Source: an uncultured beta proteobacterium
Lineage (GTDB): Bacteria; Pseudomonadota; Gammaproteobacteria; Burkholderiales; Burkholderiaceae
Direction: 5' to 3'
Assembly: GCA_903930665.1 (NCBI GenBank)
Contig: CAIYZI010000130.1
Coordinates: forward strand, 1 to 23,075
DNA: 23,075 nt
Shown piece after piece: positions 1 to 8,536 of this stretch. Within the stretch, counting starts at the first letter, position 1; every line of letters starts with the position of its first letter. Under the pieces are notes generated by a model. The model was not told where the DNA came from. It was given only the letters and a program-made list of their open reading frames with translations, and searched no databases. Position numbers and translations under genes: made by a program.

Positions 1-292
1 CCAATTTATGATTTTGTCTGCTGCTGGTGCCTGCACATTGGCCTTGAACAGCAAAGTTCAAGCGCAAGCCATGGTATCTGCTACTGATCCCCAGGCGGTT
101 GCTTTAGGTTATGTGGCTGATGCAGCCAAAGTAGATAAAGCAAAATATCCTAAGTTTGTTGCGGGTTCACATTGTGGTTCATGCGCACTCTATCAAGGTG
201 CTGCTAGTTCTGCTGCTGGTGGTTGCGCCTTGTTTGCTGGCAAACAAGTTGCTAACGCTGGCTGGTGCTCTGCTTACGCCAAAAAAGCTTAA
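1..292 (+). CDS. High-potential iron-sulfur protein (HiPIP), 5' end cut by the window edge
   Basis: Small periplasmic [4Fe-4S] electron carrier that usually shuttles electrons from the cytochrome bc1 complex. Counting from the Met at 8, the four cluster cysteines are C56, C59, C73 and C87 (CX2C-X13-C-X13-C), with the C-terminal GWC typical of the family. The frame is open to the window edge: bases 2-7 encode Gln-Phe before Met8, followed by a hydrophobic stretch and AQA. That fits the tail of a Tat signal (RRxF...), as HiPIPs use, so the true start probably lies upstream and the Met at 8 is internal. A rho-independent terminator follows about 40 nt after the stop. The family call is firm; the exact start cannot be seen. 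Confidence 0.9.
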   Translation, partial: QFMILSAAGACTLALNSKVQAQAMVSATDPQAVALGYVADAAKVDKAKYPKFVAGSHCGSCALYQGAASSAAGGCALFAGKQVANAGWCSAYAKKA

Positions 293-331
293 GAAGCTGA
301 TTGTTTTTAGTACTCCACGTGATGGAGTAAG

Positions 332-360
332 AAAAAGCCGCTCAGTTGAGCGGCTTTTTT
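332..360. terminator. Bidirectional rho-independent terminator
   Basis: GCCGCTC (337-343) pairs with GAGCGGC (348-354) around a 4-nt AGTT loop, flanked by five A on the left and six T on the right. It therefore works as a terminator for the HiPIP gene on plus and, read the other way, for the small minus-strand gene ending at 424. A smaller hairpin TACTCC/GGAGTA (311-316/324-329) precedes it. Confidence 0.9.
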
Positions 361-423
361 GTGCTGATTTCTCATGCCAGCAATAGCAAGTGCCCTAGTT
401 AGAGCAAAGCTACAACCCAACGA

Positions 424-570
424 TTACTGAATTTTTGAAGCAGCGATCGAGGCGATGCAGTCTTTAATGCTGTAGTTTTGATATTTACCAAAATTTTCTT
501 TGCGAATCGATTGGGCGCACTCATTTAAAGAGTTGCGTACATTGATTTTTGGAATATTGGTGTTTGTCAT
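424..570 (-). CDS. 48-aa small protein of unknown function
   Basis: A 48-codon frame from ATG (complement of 568-570) to TAA (424-426). The product begins MTNTNIPKINVRN and ends AASKIQ. It has two Cys (C18, C38), is mixed polar with no membrane segment or signal peptide, and could be largely helical. I do not recognise the family. Support for a real gene is unusually good for its size: AGGAG lies 7 nt before the ATG (578-582), a promoter with a perfect TATAAT lies upstream (603-630), and the convergent terminator at 332-360 lies downstream. It appears to be monocistronic, with no partner suggested by context. Confidence 0.7.
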   Translation of the reverse strand: MTNTNIPKINVRNSLNECAQSIRKENFGKYQNYSIKDCIASIAASKIQ

Positions 571-602
571 TATCTATCTCCTAATTAATGGTTATTGGAT
601 AA

Positions 603-630
603 ATTATATTTATAAAAATACACTGTGCAA
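603..630 (-). promoter_or_regulatory. Sigma70-type promoter for the 48-aa gene
   Basis: Read on the minus strand, TTGCAC (625-630) is followed after 16 nt by a perfect TATAAT (603-608). The predicted transcript starts near 596, giving a leader of about 25 nt that contains the AGGAG at 578-582. Confidence 0.65.
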
Positions 631-664
631 GTCATCTATTTAAGTTAATGAAAAGGTACCCCGA

Positions 665-1876
665 TTATTTGGCCAATCCTTCTAATTGATTTAAAAACGA
701 TTGCGCTCGATGAAATGTGGTGTGTTTGGAAAACACCTCTCGTTGCGCTAGCAAAGCTTTTTCTTGCGCAATACTGGGATTGGCTAGGATATATTTGAAT
801 AACTGCATGTACTCTCTTGGGGAAGAGGCGGAAAAAATCATATCCTGAGAAAAAATTTTGTTTAGCAAGAGGGGTTGATCAATCAGTTGAGGCGTTCCGC
901 ATGCAGCCAGCTGGTAAGTGCGCTCATTTAGTTCGCAGGCCCACTCGATCTGCTCAGGTAGGTGAACATTTAAGCCAACCTTTGCTCTAGCGTAAATATA
1001 CCGATCTCGGTCACGATTGAAGTCAAAATCTTTGACGTGATTCCAGTTTGGGCCATCTATGAACCCTGCATACTTTTTAGAAATCTCTTGGAGATACAAA
1101 ATATGCTCCCTTTTGCGGGATGCCATCAGTGCAAAACTCAAATCTCTTTCAAACCCGGGTACGGGGTAGTAATGCAAAATATTTGCCCCAAAAGGGATGG
1201 ATAGAATGGAGTAGCCGGCCTCATAAAATGGCTGATATTGCTTGCGCTTCCTAAAGTACTCTTCGTCCCTAAAGCTGTAGAAAAAATCTATCGCATGTTC
1301 TTTGGCCCATTGAAGACGTTCAGGAAGCGGGCTATTGTCATACTCGGCTAGCGAGGCGGTTAAGCCGATTTTTAAAGAATGCTTATTTTTGTATTCTCTA
1401 ACATCATCCCAGGAGATTCGTTCAAGGTAGCTAGAATGGTCGCTTGAAAGTAAAACGGTAGGCATAAAAGTTTCAATGACCATCCGACTATCGTCGCTCC
1501 AGCCTAGCTTTTGACATGGCACTCCTAAAAATTGGAAACTTTCTAACAAGTTAGTAAACAGCGAGTAGCCAGCAGGAGAAAAATCTGCATCCGGAATCTG
1601 AATGAGAATCCGCTCGGCAGTTTTATCTTTATGGATGTTGAAAAAAGCAGCAAGAGCATCTTTCCGTAATTGATATCCTTGCCTAACGGTAGCTTGCGTT
1701 GAATTCAGATACATTTCATCAGATTCATACACCATCTTTTTTGTGAGTGCAGTTTGTGCAGCTTTTAAAATCTCTGCTCTTTTTAATTTAGTGTGACGAT
1801 TTAAAAAAGCATTAAATAGGACTTTTTGGAGTGAGCGTTTTAACTTAGCGGTACGACGAGTGAGGGCGTTATTCAT
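665..1876 (-). CDS. Glycosyltransferase, CgeB/GT1_2-like
   Basis: A 403-aa protein, probably a cytoplasmic glycosyltransferase of the GT-B type. The recognisable part is the C-terminal segment around residues 296-334 (ARAKVGLNVH..., ELNERTYQLAACGTPQLID), which resembles the nucleotide-sugar-binding half of CgeB-type proteins (Pfam Glyco_trans_1_2): a conserved Asn before the acceptor loop, then E-x-R-x-Y-x-x-A-x-G-x-P. The N-terminal 50 residues are strongly basic and may contact membrane or lipid-linked acceptor. The start has no good ribosome binding site but no better one is available. It is divergent from the fucosyltransferase gene, 66 nt away. Sugar specificity cannot be told. Confidence 0.75.
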   Translation of the reverse strand: MNNALTRRTAKLKRSLQKVLFNAFLNRHTKLKRAEILKAAQTALTKKMVYESDEMYLNSTQATVRQGYQLRKDALAAFFNIHKDKTAERILIQIPDADFSPAGYSLFTNLLESFQFLGVPCQKLGWSDDSRMVIETFMPTVLLSSDHSSYLERISWDDVREYKNKHSLKIGLTASLAEYDNSPLPERLQWAKEHAIDFFYSFRDEEYFRKRKQYQPFYEAGYSILSIPFGANILHYYPVPGFERDLSFALMASRKREHILYLQEISKKYAGFIDGPNWNHVKDFDFNRDRDRYIYARAKVGLNVHLPEQIEWACELNERTYQLAACGTPQLIDQPLLLNKIFSQDMIFSASSPREYMQLFKYILANPSIAQEKALLAQREVFSKHTTFHRAQSFLNQLEGLAK

Positions 1877-1942
1877 AAAGAGTAAATAGACTACTTTCGC
1901 TAACTAGAGGAAGTCAAAACAATATGGCTTTATTATAGGTAT

Positions 1943-2827
1943 ATGGCGATCATTGCACAGATACAGGGCGGTTTAGGTAATCAATTGTTTCAGTATGCCG
2001 CTGCACGTTCTCTTTCGTGCCATTACAAAACCAACTTACTTCTAGATAGCGCATGGTATAAGGGCCCTTTTGAGGATGTAACCCCGCGTACTTTTTTACT
2101 AAATCGCTTTGCAATAGAAGCAAAAATCATTAGCCTCAAAGAGCCAATGAGATCGCCCAGAAGATTGCGTAGATTATTGCAAGAATATTTTCCGATTAAC
2201 CCATTTATTGCTAAAGAAAAAAAACATTACGTATTTGACTCGCATCTCTTGCAACTGCCCTTAATTAGTCGGCGCCATGTCTATCTCATGGGTTATTGGC
2301 AGTCCTATAAGTACTTTGAGAATATTCGCTCTCTTTTGCAGAAGGAGCTATTACCCATTGAGGGGCTCGATAAACATCATCAAGCTTATTTAAATGCCAT
2401 TAATGATGGGTCCTCGACAATGTTGCATGTCCGTCGAGGGGACTATGTGCAACTTCGCTCGGCAGCAGACATCCACAATGTAGTGGATTTAAATTATTAC
2501 CAACGCGCAATGCGCTATGCGCTTGAGCGTGACCCAAGCACTCGGTTTTTTGTTTTTTCCGATGATTTGCAGTGGGCAAAAAGCCATTTGCCCTACACCG
2601 AGCGTTTGGTATTAATAGAGCCTCAGTTGGGAGGGGATGATGTCATTCAAGAGTTAGTTCTGATGCGGTCATGCCATAATCATATTATTGCCAATAGTTC
2701 TTTAAGTTGGTGGGGAGCATGGTTAGCGGATCAGTCTAGCGGTTTTGTTCTCACACCTTCTCGTTGGATTAGCGATCCTGCAATGTCTGTAGAGGACTTA
2801 TTGCCGCCCGAATGGATTCGTCTATAG
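1943..2827 (+). CDS. Alpha-1,2-fucosyltransferase, GT11 family
   Basis: Transfers L-fucose from GDP-L-fucose to a galactose or related acceptor during repeat-unit assembly. The 294-aa product has the GT11 signatures in order: GGLGNQLFQYA (9-20), the GDP-fucose-binding HVRRGDY (162-168), FVFSDDLQWAK (203-213) and HIIANSSLSWWGAWL (247-261). Length is normal for bacterial GT11. Its donor would be made by the manC-gmd-fcl block starting at 3890, which makes the assignment coherent. There is no clear ribosome binding site; a TATTAT hexamer (1931-1936) ends 6 nt before the ATG, so the message could be leaderless. The last 6 nt (CTATAG) are shared tail-to-tail with the minus-strand GT2 gene. The exact acceptor is unknown. 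Confidence 0.9.
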   Translation: MAIIAQIQGGLGNQLFQYAAARSLSCHYKTNLLLDSAWYKGPFEDVTPRTFLLNRFAIEAKIISLKEPMRSPRRLRRLLQEYFPINPFIAKEKKHYVFDSHLLQLPLISRRHVYLMGYWQSYKYFENIRSLLQKELLPIEGLDKHHQAYLNAINDGSSTMLHVRRGDYVQLRSAADIHNVVDLNYYQRAMRYALERDPSTRFFVFSDDLQWAKSHLPYTERLVLIEPQLGGDDVIQELVLMRSCHNHIIANSSLSWWGAWLADQSSGFVLTPSRWISDPAMSVEDLLPPEWIRL

Positions 2828-2831
2828 ACGA
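2818..2831. repeat. 14-bp palindrome spanning two convergent stop codons
   Basis: TCGTCTATAGACGA is its own reverse complement. It contains the stop of the GT11 gene (2825-2827) and that of the GT2 gene (complement of 2822-2824), so both proteins end in Arg-Leu-stop. No T tract follows, so it is not a classical terminator. Confidence 0.85.
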
Positions 2832-3772
2832 CCAGACCAACTCGCTATAAGCGACATCAGCAGGCGCTCAAGTCTAGTGAGGGGTGTTAATAGACCATTA
2901 TTTCTGTACTGAAAGCGCGCATATATTTGATAGTTAACACCAATTGATATCCCATTAATTTTTTTATTCAGTTCTCCCATAAAGCGTGGTGCAGTACGGA
3001 TACGAGTTTTCCAGGGTAGCGCTCTTGGGGCATCAGCGCAATCAATGCCAAGGCCATCAAGATAGCGTTTCTGGAGTAGGGAGAATAAAACCTGATTTCT
3101 CTCAGTAGATGCTTGGCTAATCTGAGTTGCGTGCACGCGATAGTAAATGGCAACGGATTTGAGATTAGCAAAACGATAGCCAGTTAAAGCCAATTCTTGC
3201 CAAAGGGCATAATCCTCTGCAACTTCCGTGTCGGGTTTGTAGGGATGTTCTTTGAAAACTTTTGCAATTCCCATAACTGCAGGGTTGCACAGGGGGCTGC
3301 AAATACATAAAAGGGCCCTAATATCAGGGTCGCTATAGCTTTGCTTGGATCTTTTAATGCGCCCAGTTGATTGATAGAGGGTGAAATGATCGGCGCCTAA
3401 GATGTCGACTGTGTTGTGTTCCATATGCTCGACTTGTAATGCGAGTCGGTCTGGAAGCGCAATATCATCGCAATCCAAAAAGGCAATGTACTTACCGCGC
3501 GCAGCAGCAACCAATTCATTTCTACTGGTCGTTAACCCTTGGTTAGTGTTGTGCTTGAGTAGGCGGATGCGCTCATCAGTATATGAATCTAGGATCGACT
3601 GAGAGTGATCTGAAGAGCCATCATTGAGAATAATCAATTCAAAATGGGGGTAGGTTTGGCTCAACATGCTTTCAATTGCTTCGCGCAGGTAGCGTTCCCC
3701 GTTAAATACCGGCATGAGAACGCTAACTAAAGGATCCTTTGCATTGAAATTGTGATTCACATTGACATTCAT
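2822..3772 (-). CDS. Glycosyltransferase family 2
   Basis: A GT-A-fold inverting glycosyltransferase, presumed to add one sugar to the lipid-linked repeat unit at the inner membrane. In the 316-aa form the landmarks are PLVSVLMPVFNGE (14-26), NDGSSD (50-55), NQGLTTSRN (about 77-85) and the metal/nucleotide-binding DCDD (100-103). The C-terminal third is basic and family-variable, with no clear membrane span. The ATG at 3772 was chosen because GT2 domains normally begin within about 15 residues of the N terminus. A TTG at 3817 would add 15 residues without a better ribosome binding site. It converges on the fucosyltransferase gene with a 6-nt overlap. Donor and acceptor are unknown. Confidence 0.85.
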   Translation of the reverse strand: MNVNVNHNFNAKDPLVSVLMPVFNGERYLREAIESMLSQTYPHFELIILNDGSSDHSQSILDSYTDERIRLLKHNTNQGLTTSRNELVAAARGKYIAFLDCDDIALPDRLALQVEHMEHNTVDILGADHFTLYQSTGRIKRSKQSYSDPDIRALLCICSPLCNPAVMGIAKVFKEHPYKPDTEVAEDYALWQELALTGYRFANLKSVAIYYRVHATQISQASTERNQVLFSLLQKRYLDGLGIDCADAPRALPWKTRIRTAPRFMGELNKKINGISIGVNYQIYARFQYRNNGLLTPLTRLERLLMSLIASWSGRL

Positions 3773-3878
3773 ATTGGGCAATTGTGCAAAAAACACTGAA
3801 AATGGGCTATCGGGCAATAATAAGCCGGTTTTGCCTAGAAACGTCCTATAAAATAAATCCTCAAACTGTATAGTGCAT

Positions 3879-3884
3879 AGAGGA
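3879..3884 (+). promoter_or_regulatory. Ribosome binding site deciding the manC TTG start
   Basis: AGAGGA sits 5 nt before the TTG at 3890. It supports this start in the absence of an in-frame ATG near the N-terminal motif. Confidence 0.6.
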
Positions 3885-3889
3885 TTATT

Positions 3890-5377
3890 TTGAATACTGT
3901 AGTTTCAGAGAGCTTCATACTCCCTGTCATTCTCTGTGGCGGATCTGGCACTCGTTTATGGCCATTATCCAGAAGTGGCTTTCCCAAGCAATTTTTGGTC
4001 TTATCAGATGATGGTTCTCATCAAAGCCTCTTTCAGCAAGCGATTGAGCGTATTCATTCTGTTGGTGGCAAAGACATCACTCTTGGCAAAACACTGGTTG
4101 TCACTAATGAAGAGCACCGCTTCTTAGCATTAGATCAATTACGTGAATTAAAAGACGTTCAAGCTACCTTATTGTTAGAACCCACTGGCAAAAATACTGC
4201 TCCAGCACTCACCTTAGCGGCACTCTATGCGCAAGATAGTAGCGAGAATCAAGAACATCCCATTTTGGTAGTTACCCCAGCAGATCAAACAATTACCAAT
4301 CCTGCTGCTTTTACCAAGGCTTTACAAAGCGCTATTGCGATTGCCAAAGAAGGCGCGATTGCCATTTTAGGCATCACCCCTAGCTCCCCTCAAACGGGAT
4401 ATGGCTATATCAAGGTAAAAGGTGATGCCGTTAATGATGCTTATACCGTGGAGCGCTTTGTCGAAAAGCCCAATGAGGCAACTGCTAAGCAGTACCTAGA
4501 AGAGGGTGGTTACTTTTGGAATGGCGGCATGTTTGTCCTTAAGGCCAGTGTTTGGCTTGCAGCATTAAAAGAATTCCGCCCTGACATTTTTGGCGCTACC
4601 GAAACGGCTTGGGTTGCAAGAACTACAGATCAAACAGATCAAGCCACTTTTGTGCGTCCTGACAAAGCGATCTTTAATACCATTCCCAGTGAGTCGATTG
4701 ACTACGCTGTGATCGAAAAGTGCCCAGGATCGAAATATCCCATCAAGATGGTGGAGCTCGATGCCGGTTGGAATGATCTAGGCGCTTGGGATGCGGTTTG
4801 GCAAGTGGGTCAGCAAGACCAAGATGGCAACGTCACTAGTGGCGATACTCTCATCACTAATTCTAAGAATTCCCTTGTTCATGCCAGTACCCGTTTAGTG
4901 AGTGCAGTAGGAGTAGAAAACCTCATCATTGTCGAGACGGCGGATGCCGTATTAGTCGCTGATCGTAAAAACAGTCAAGACGTCAAACACATCGTCAACC
5001 AGTTAGAGTCTCAAAAGCGCGAAGAGAAGAACCTGCATCGCAAAGTTGCCAGACCTTGGGGTTGGTATGACAGTGTGGACGAGGGTGAGCGTTTTAAGGT
5101 CAAGCGTATTCAGGTCAAACCTGGTGCCAGTTTGTCATTACAGATGCATCACCATAGAGCTGAGCACTGGATTGTGGTTAAGGGTACGGCAGAGATTACC
5201 AATGGCGATCAAGTGATCCTACTCACCGAAAATCAAAGCACATACATTCCGCAAGGACAAACCCATCGCTTGGCAAACCCAGGAAAAACACCACTCGAGA
5301 TTATCGAAGTGCAATCCGGTAGCTACTTGGGTGAAGACGATATTGTGCGGTTTGAAGATACTTATGGGCGTAGTTAA
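3890..5377 (+). CDS. manC: Mannose-1-phosphate guanylyltransferase / mannose-6-phosphate isomerase
   Basis: Bifunctional type II enzyme. The N-terminal domain makes GDP-mannose from mannose-1-phosphate and GTP; the C-terminal cupin domain interconverts fructose-6-phosphate and mannose-6-phosphate. In the 495-aa product: pyrophosphorylase loop GGSGTRLWP (17-25), FPKQF (31-35), EPTGKNTAPA (97-106), FVEKPN (190-195), FWNGGMF (209-215), and the isomerase metal site QMHHHRAEHW (418-427) followed by YIPQGQTHR. Length and domain order match the family. Translation starts at TTG with AGAGGA upstream. It heads the block manC-gmd paralogue-gmd-fcl, supplying GDP-mannose for GDP-fucose; the next gene starts 8 nt after its stop. 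A phosphomannomutase gene is not present here and must lie elsewhere. Confidence 0.95.
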   Translation: MNTVVSESFILPVILCGGSGTRLWPLSRSGFPKQFLVLSDDGSHQSLFQQAIERIHSVGGKDITLGKTLVVTNEEHRFLALDQLRELKDVQATLLLEPTGKNTAPALTLAALYAQDSSENQEHPILVVTPADQTITNPAAFTKALQSAIAIAKEGAIAILGITPSSPQTGYGYIKVKGDAVNDAYTVERFVEKPNEATAKQYLEEGGYFWNGGMFVLKASVWLAALKEFRPDIFGATETAWVARTTDQTDQATFVRPDKAIFNTIPSESIDYAVIEKCPGSKYPIKMVELDAGWNDLGAWDAVWQVGQQDQDGNVTSGDTLITNSKNSLVHASTRLVSAVGVENLIIVETADAVLVADRKNSQDVKHIVNQLESQKREEKNLHRKVARPWGWYDSVDEGERFKVKRIQVKPGASLSLQMHHHRAEHWIVVKGTAEITNGDQVILLTENQSTYIPQGQTHRLANPGKTPLEIIEVQSGSYLGEDDIVRFEDTYGRS

Positions 5378-5385
5378 CAATATCT

Positions 5386-6342
5386 ATGAATAAACGTACA
5401 GCGCTCATTTGCGGAATCAGCGGTCAAGATGGTGCTTATCTTGCTCAATTTTTACTGAATAAAGGCTACTCAGTTTTTGGCACCTCGCGCGATGCCCAAG
5501 GCAGCTCATTTGGTAATCTTAAAAAATTGGGCATTGGTGATCAAGTGCAGTGTATTTCAATGGCGCCCGAAGATTTTCGTAGTGTCTTGGTGGCCCTGCG
5601 AAAAAGTAATCCCGATGAAATTTATTACTTAGCTGGACAATCCTCGGTGGGATTATCGTTTGAACAACCCGTCGAAACTATGCAAAGTATTACTGTGGGA
5701 ACTCTCAATATGTTAGAGGGATGCCGCATGATGGAAAAAAATATTCGCCTATATAACGCTGGATCAGGGGAATGTTTTGGTGATACCCATGGTGAGCCTG
5801 CAAATGAAAGTACACCCTTTCATCCAATGAGCCCCTATGCTGTTGCAAAGTCATCTGCTTATTGGTTAGTAAATAATTACCGCGATGCCTACAGCTTATT
5901 CGCGTGCACAGGCATTTTGTTTAATCATGAATCACCCTTGCGTCCAGAGCGTTTTGTGACGCAAAAAATCATTCATGCTGTCAAAAGGATTGCATCTGGT
6001 AGTAATGAGAAGTTAAAGCTCGGAAGATTGGATATTTCGCGGGACTGGGGCTGGGCTCCTGAGTATGTCGAGGCGATGTGGCTCATGCTTCAGCAGGATA
6101 GCCCGCAGGATTTTGTGATTGCTTCAGGCAACACTATCTCTTTGCAGGATTTTGTAGATGCCGCATTTCAGCAGGCCAATCTGAACTGGAAGGATTACGT
6201 CATTCAAGACCTGAATTTATTTCGACCTACAGACTTGGCAATTGGCTGCGCCAATCCCAGTAAAGCTGAAAAAGAATTGGGCTGGAAAGCCTCGACTCGT
6301 GGAGTCGATGTTGTCAAAAAAATGTATCAATCGATCTTATAA
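5386..6342 (+). CDS. Short GDP-mannose 4,6-dehydratase-like SDR
   Basis: Extended short-chain dehydrogenase of 318 aa, closest in motifs to Gmd. Visible are the NAD(P) loop GISGQDG (10-16), the catalytic region NAGSGECFG (124-132; S127 where Gmd has Thr, E129 kept), SPYAVAK (149-155; Y151, K155), and the Gmd-type substrate segment LFNHESPLRPERFVTQK (178-194). It lacks the roughly 50-residue extension of the following Gmd, so in size it resembles Pseudomonas-type Gmd. Two roles fit: a second GDP-mannose 4,6-dehydratase, or a reductase/dehydratase giving another GDP-6-deoxyhexose such as GDP-D-rhamnose. FNHES argues against an Rmd reductase, which carries NH-[IV]-GPGQ. It lies between manC (8-nt gap) and gmd (18-nt gap) and is probably cotranscribed. 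Confidence 0.8.
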   Translation: MNKRTALICGISGQDGAYLAQFLLNKGYSVFGTSRDAQGSSFGNLKKLGIGDQVQCISMAPEDFRSVLVALRKSNPDEIYYLAGQSSVGLSFEQPVETMQSITVGTLNMLEGCRMMEKNIRLYNAGSGECFGDTHGEPANESTPFHPMSPYAVAKSSAYWLVNNYRDAYSLFACTGILFNHESPLRPERFVTQKIIHAVKRIASGSNEKLKLGRLDISRDWGWAPEYVEAMWLMLQQDSPQDFVIASGNTISLQDFVDAAFQQANLNWKDYVIQDLNLFRPTDLAIGCANPSKAEKELGWKASTRGVDVVKKMYQSIL

Positions 6343-6360
6343 AACATCGTAAACATTACT

Positions 6361-7491
6361 ATGAATACAAAACAAAAAATCGCCCTGATCACCGGCATCA
6401 CTGGCCAAGATGGCTCTTACCTGGCTGAGTTCTTATTAGAAAAAGGTTATATCGTTCACGGCATTAAACGCCGTGCCTCTTCTTTTAATACTGAGCGCAT
6501 TGATCATATCTATCAAGATCCGCACATCAATCACCCAGACCTTATTCTTCATTATGGTGATTTAACCGATACCAGTAACTTGGTGCGGATCATTCAAGAA
6601 TGTCAACCTGATGAGATATATAACTTAGGCGCGCAGTCCCACGTCGCAGTCTCTTTTGAGTCTCCTGAATACACGGCTGATGTCGATGCCATTGGCCCCT
6701 TGCGTATGTTAGAAGCCATACGCATTCTCGGTTTAGAAAAGAAAACCCGCTTTTACCAAGCCTCTACTTCTGAGCTCTATGGCTTAGTACAAGAAATCCC
6801 TCAAAAGGAAACTACCCCCTTTTACCCACGTAGTCCTTATGCCGTAGCCAAGATGTATGCCTACTGGATTACGGTGAACTATCGTGAAGCCTATGGCATT
6901 TATGCCTGCAACGGCATCCTCTTTAATCATGAGTCTAAGCGCCGTGGTGAAACCTTTGTTACTCGTAAAGTGACCAGAGGTCTGGCCAATATTGCTCAAG
7001 GTCTAGAGAAATGTCTGTACATGGGCAATATCGATGCCCTTCGTGACTGGGGCCATGCCAAAGACTATGTGCGTATGCAATGGCTCATGCTCCAACAGGA
7101 CAAACCCGAAGATTTTGTGATTGCCACTGGTGTGCAGTTCACTGTAAGAGAATTTATCATCCGCAGCGCCAAGCAGCTAGGCATCACCCTTAAGTTTGAA
7201 GGGCAAGCTGAAAATGAAAAAGCCATCGTCGCTGAGATTGTTGGCGATAAAGCCCCAGCACTAAAAGTAGGCGATGTGATTGTGCAAATCGACCCCCGTT
7301 ACTATCGTCCTACAGAAGTCGAAACCCTCCTAGGCGATCCTACCAAGGCCAAGGAAAAACTCGGTTGGGTTCCAGAAATTACCTTAGATCAAATGATTGT
7401 CGAGATGGTGGCGAGCGACTTAGATAAAGCCAAGCAACATGCTTTATTACTCAAGCACGGTCATAGCGTGGCAGTGGGTAAAGAGAATTAA
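6361..7491 (+). CDS. gmd: GDP-mannose 4,6-dehydratase
   Basis: Converts GDP-D-mannose to GDP-4-keto-6-deoxy-D-mannose, the first committed step to GDP-L-fucose. The 376-aa product has the NADP loop TGITGQDG (11-18), YQASTSELYG (132-141) with the catalytic T136 and E138, SPYAVAK (158-164) with Y160 and K164, and LFNHESKRRGETFVTRK (187-203). Length equals that of enterobacterial Gmd. A C-terminal segment around residues 280-330 ends in the family-typical YRPTEVETLLGDPTKAKEKLGW. The ribosome binding site is weak. Together with fcl immediately downstream the function is firm. Confidence 0.96.
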   Translation: MNTKQKIALITGITGQDGSYLAEFLLEKGYIVHGIKRRASSFNTERIDHIYQDPHINHPDLILHYGDLTDTSNLVRIIQECQPDEIYNLGAQSHVAVSFESPEYTADVDAIGPLRMLEAIRILGLEKKTRFYQASTSELYGLVQEIPQKETTPFYPRSPYAVAKMYAYWITVNYREAYGIYACNGILFNHESKRRGETFVTRKVTRGLANIAQGLEKCLYMGNIDALRDWGHAKDYVRMQWLMLQQDKPEDFVIATGVQFTVREFIIRSAKQLGITLKFEGQAENEKAIVAEIVGDKAPALKVGDVIVQIDPRYYRPTEVETLLGDPTKAKEKLGWVPEITLDQMIVEMVASDLDKAKQHALLLKHGHSVAVGKEN

Positions 7492-7537
7492 TTGGCTAAT
7501 CTAATAAGTCATACAAGACACGAAAATCATTGAACAC

Positions 7538-8512
7538 GTGAGTAACGATCTCAATCAAAAGATTTACGTTGCTGGCCATCGCGGTATGGTGGGCTCAGCC
7601 ATTGTGCGAAACTTACAAGCGCAAGGTTTTACTAACATTATTGGTAAAACCCATGCAGAGCTTGATTTAACGAATCAAGCTGCTGTTGAGCACTTCTTCA
7701 AAACAGAAAAGCCGGATCAAGTCTATTTGGCTGCCGCAAAAGTGGGTGGTATTCATGCGAATAATACTTTTCCCGCTGAATTCATCTATGACAACTTGAT
7801 GGTACAAAACAATGTGATTCATCAAGCCTTTGTACATGGCGTGAAAAAATTGCTCTTTTTAGGATCAAGCTGCATCTATCCAAAGCTCGCTCCTCAGCCC
7901 ATGAGTGAGGATGCATTACTCACAGGTAAGTTAGAGCCTACCAATGAGCCCTATGCCATAGCCAAAATTGCCGGTATCAAGATGTGTGAGAGCTATAACC
8001 GCCAGTATGGCGACTCTCATGGCGTGGATTACCGCTCGGTGATGCCCACTAACCTCTATGGCCCGGGTGACAATTACCACCCAGAAAATAGCCACGTCAT
8101 CCCAGCCTTGATTAGAAGGTTTCATGAAGCCAAATTGGCTAATGCCCCTGAAGTGGTGATCTGGGGGACAGGAACCCCAAGACGCGAGTTCTTATATGTG
8201 GATGATATGGCCGCCGCATCGGTCTTTGTGATGCAATTAGATAAAGCCACTTACGACAGTCAAACCGAGCCCATGCAAAGCCATATCAATGTTGGATACG
8301 GCAGTGATGTCACTATTGCACAATTGGCAAGCGCTGTAGCCAAAGCCACTGGGTATCAAGGCAACATTACTTTTGATCCCAGCAAACCTGATGGCACTCC
8401 CAGAAAATGGATGGATTCTTCTAAACTCAAAACTTTGGGCTGGTCTCCAAAGCTGGACTTGTCAGATGGTTTAGTAATTTCTTACCAGGCTTTTCTATCT
8501 AATTTGTCATAG
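7538..8512 (+). CDS. fcl: GDP-L-fucose synthase
   Basis: Bifunctional 3,5-epimerase/4-reductase that turns GDP-4-keto-6-deoxymannose into GDP-L-fucose using NADPH (also called WcaG). The 324-aa product has the cofactor loop GHRGMVG (13-19), GSSCIYP (109-115) with the serine and the cysteine used in epimerisation, and the pair Y139/K143 in EPYAIAK. MPTNLYGPGDNYHPENSHV is also diagnostic. It starts at GTG with only a weak ribosome binding site. It completes the GDP-fucose pathway begun at manC, and the GT11 enzyme upstream is the predicted consumer. Confidence 0.96.
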   Translation: MSNDLNQKIYVAGHRGMVGSAIVRNLQAQGFTNIIGKTHAELDLTNQAAVEHFFKTEKPDQVYLAAAKVGGIHANNTFPAEFIYDNLMVQNNVIHQAFVHGVKKLLFLGSSCIYPKLAPQPMSEDALLTGKLEPTNEPYAIAKIAGIKMCESYNRQYGDSHGVDYRSVMPTNLYGPGDNYHPENSHVIPALIRRFHEAKLANAPEVVIWGTGTPRREFLYVDDMAAASVFVMQLDKATYDSQTEPMQSHINVGYGSDVTIAQLASAVAKATGYQGNITFDPSKPDGTPRKWMDSSKLKTLGWSPKLDLSDGLVISYQAFLSNLS

Positions 8513-8536
8513 TCGACTGGGATTGAGTTATCCATT

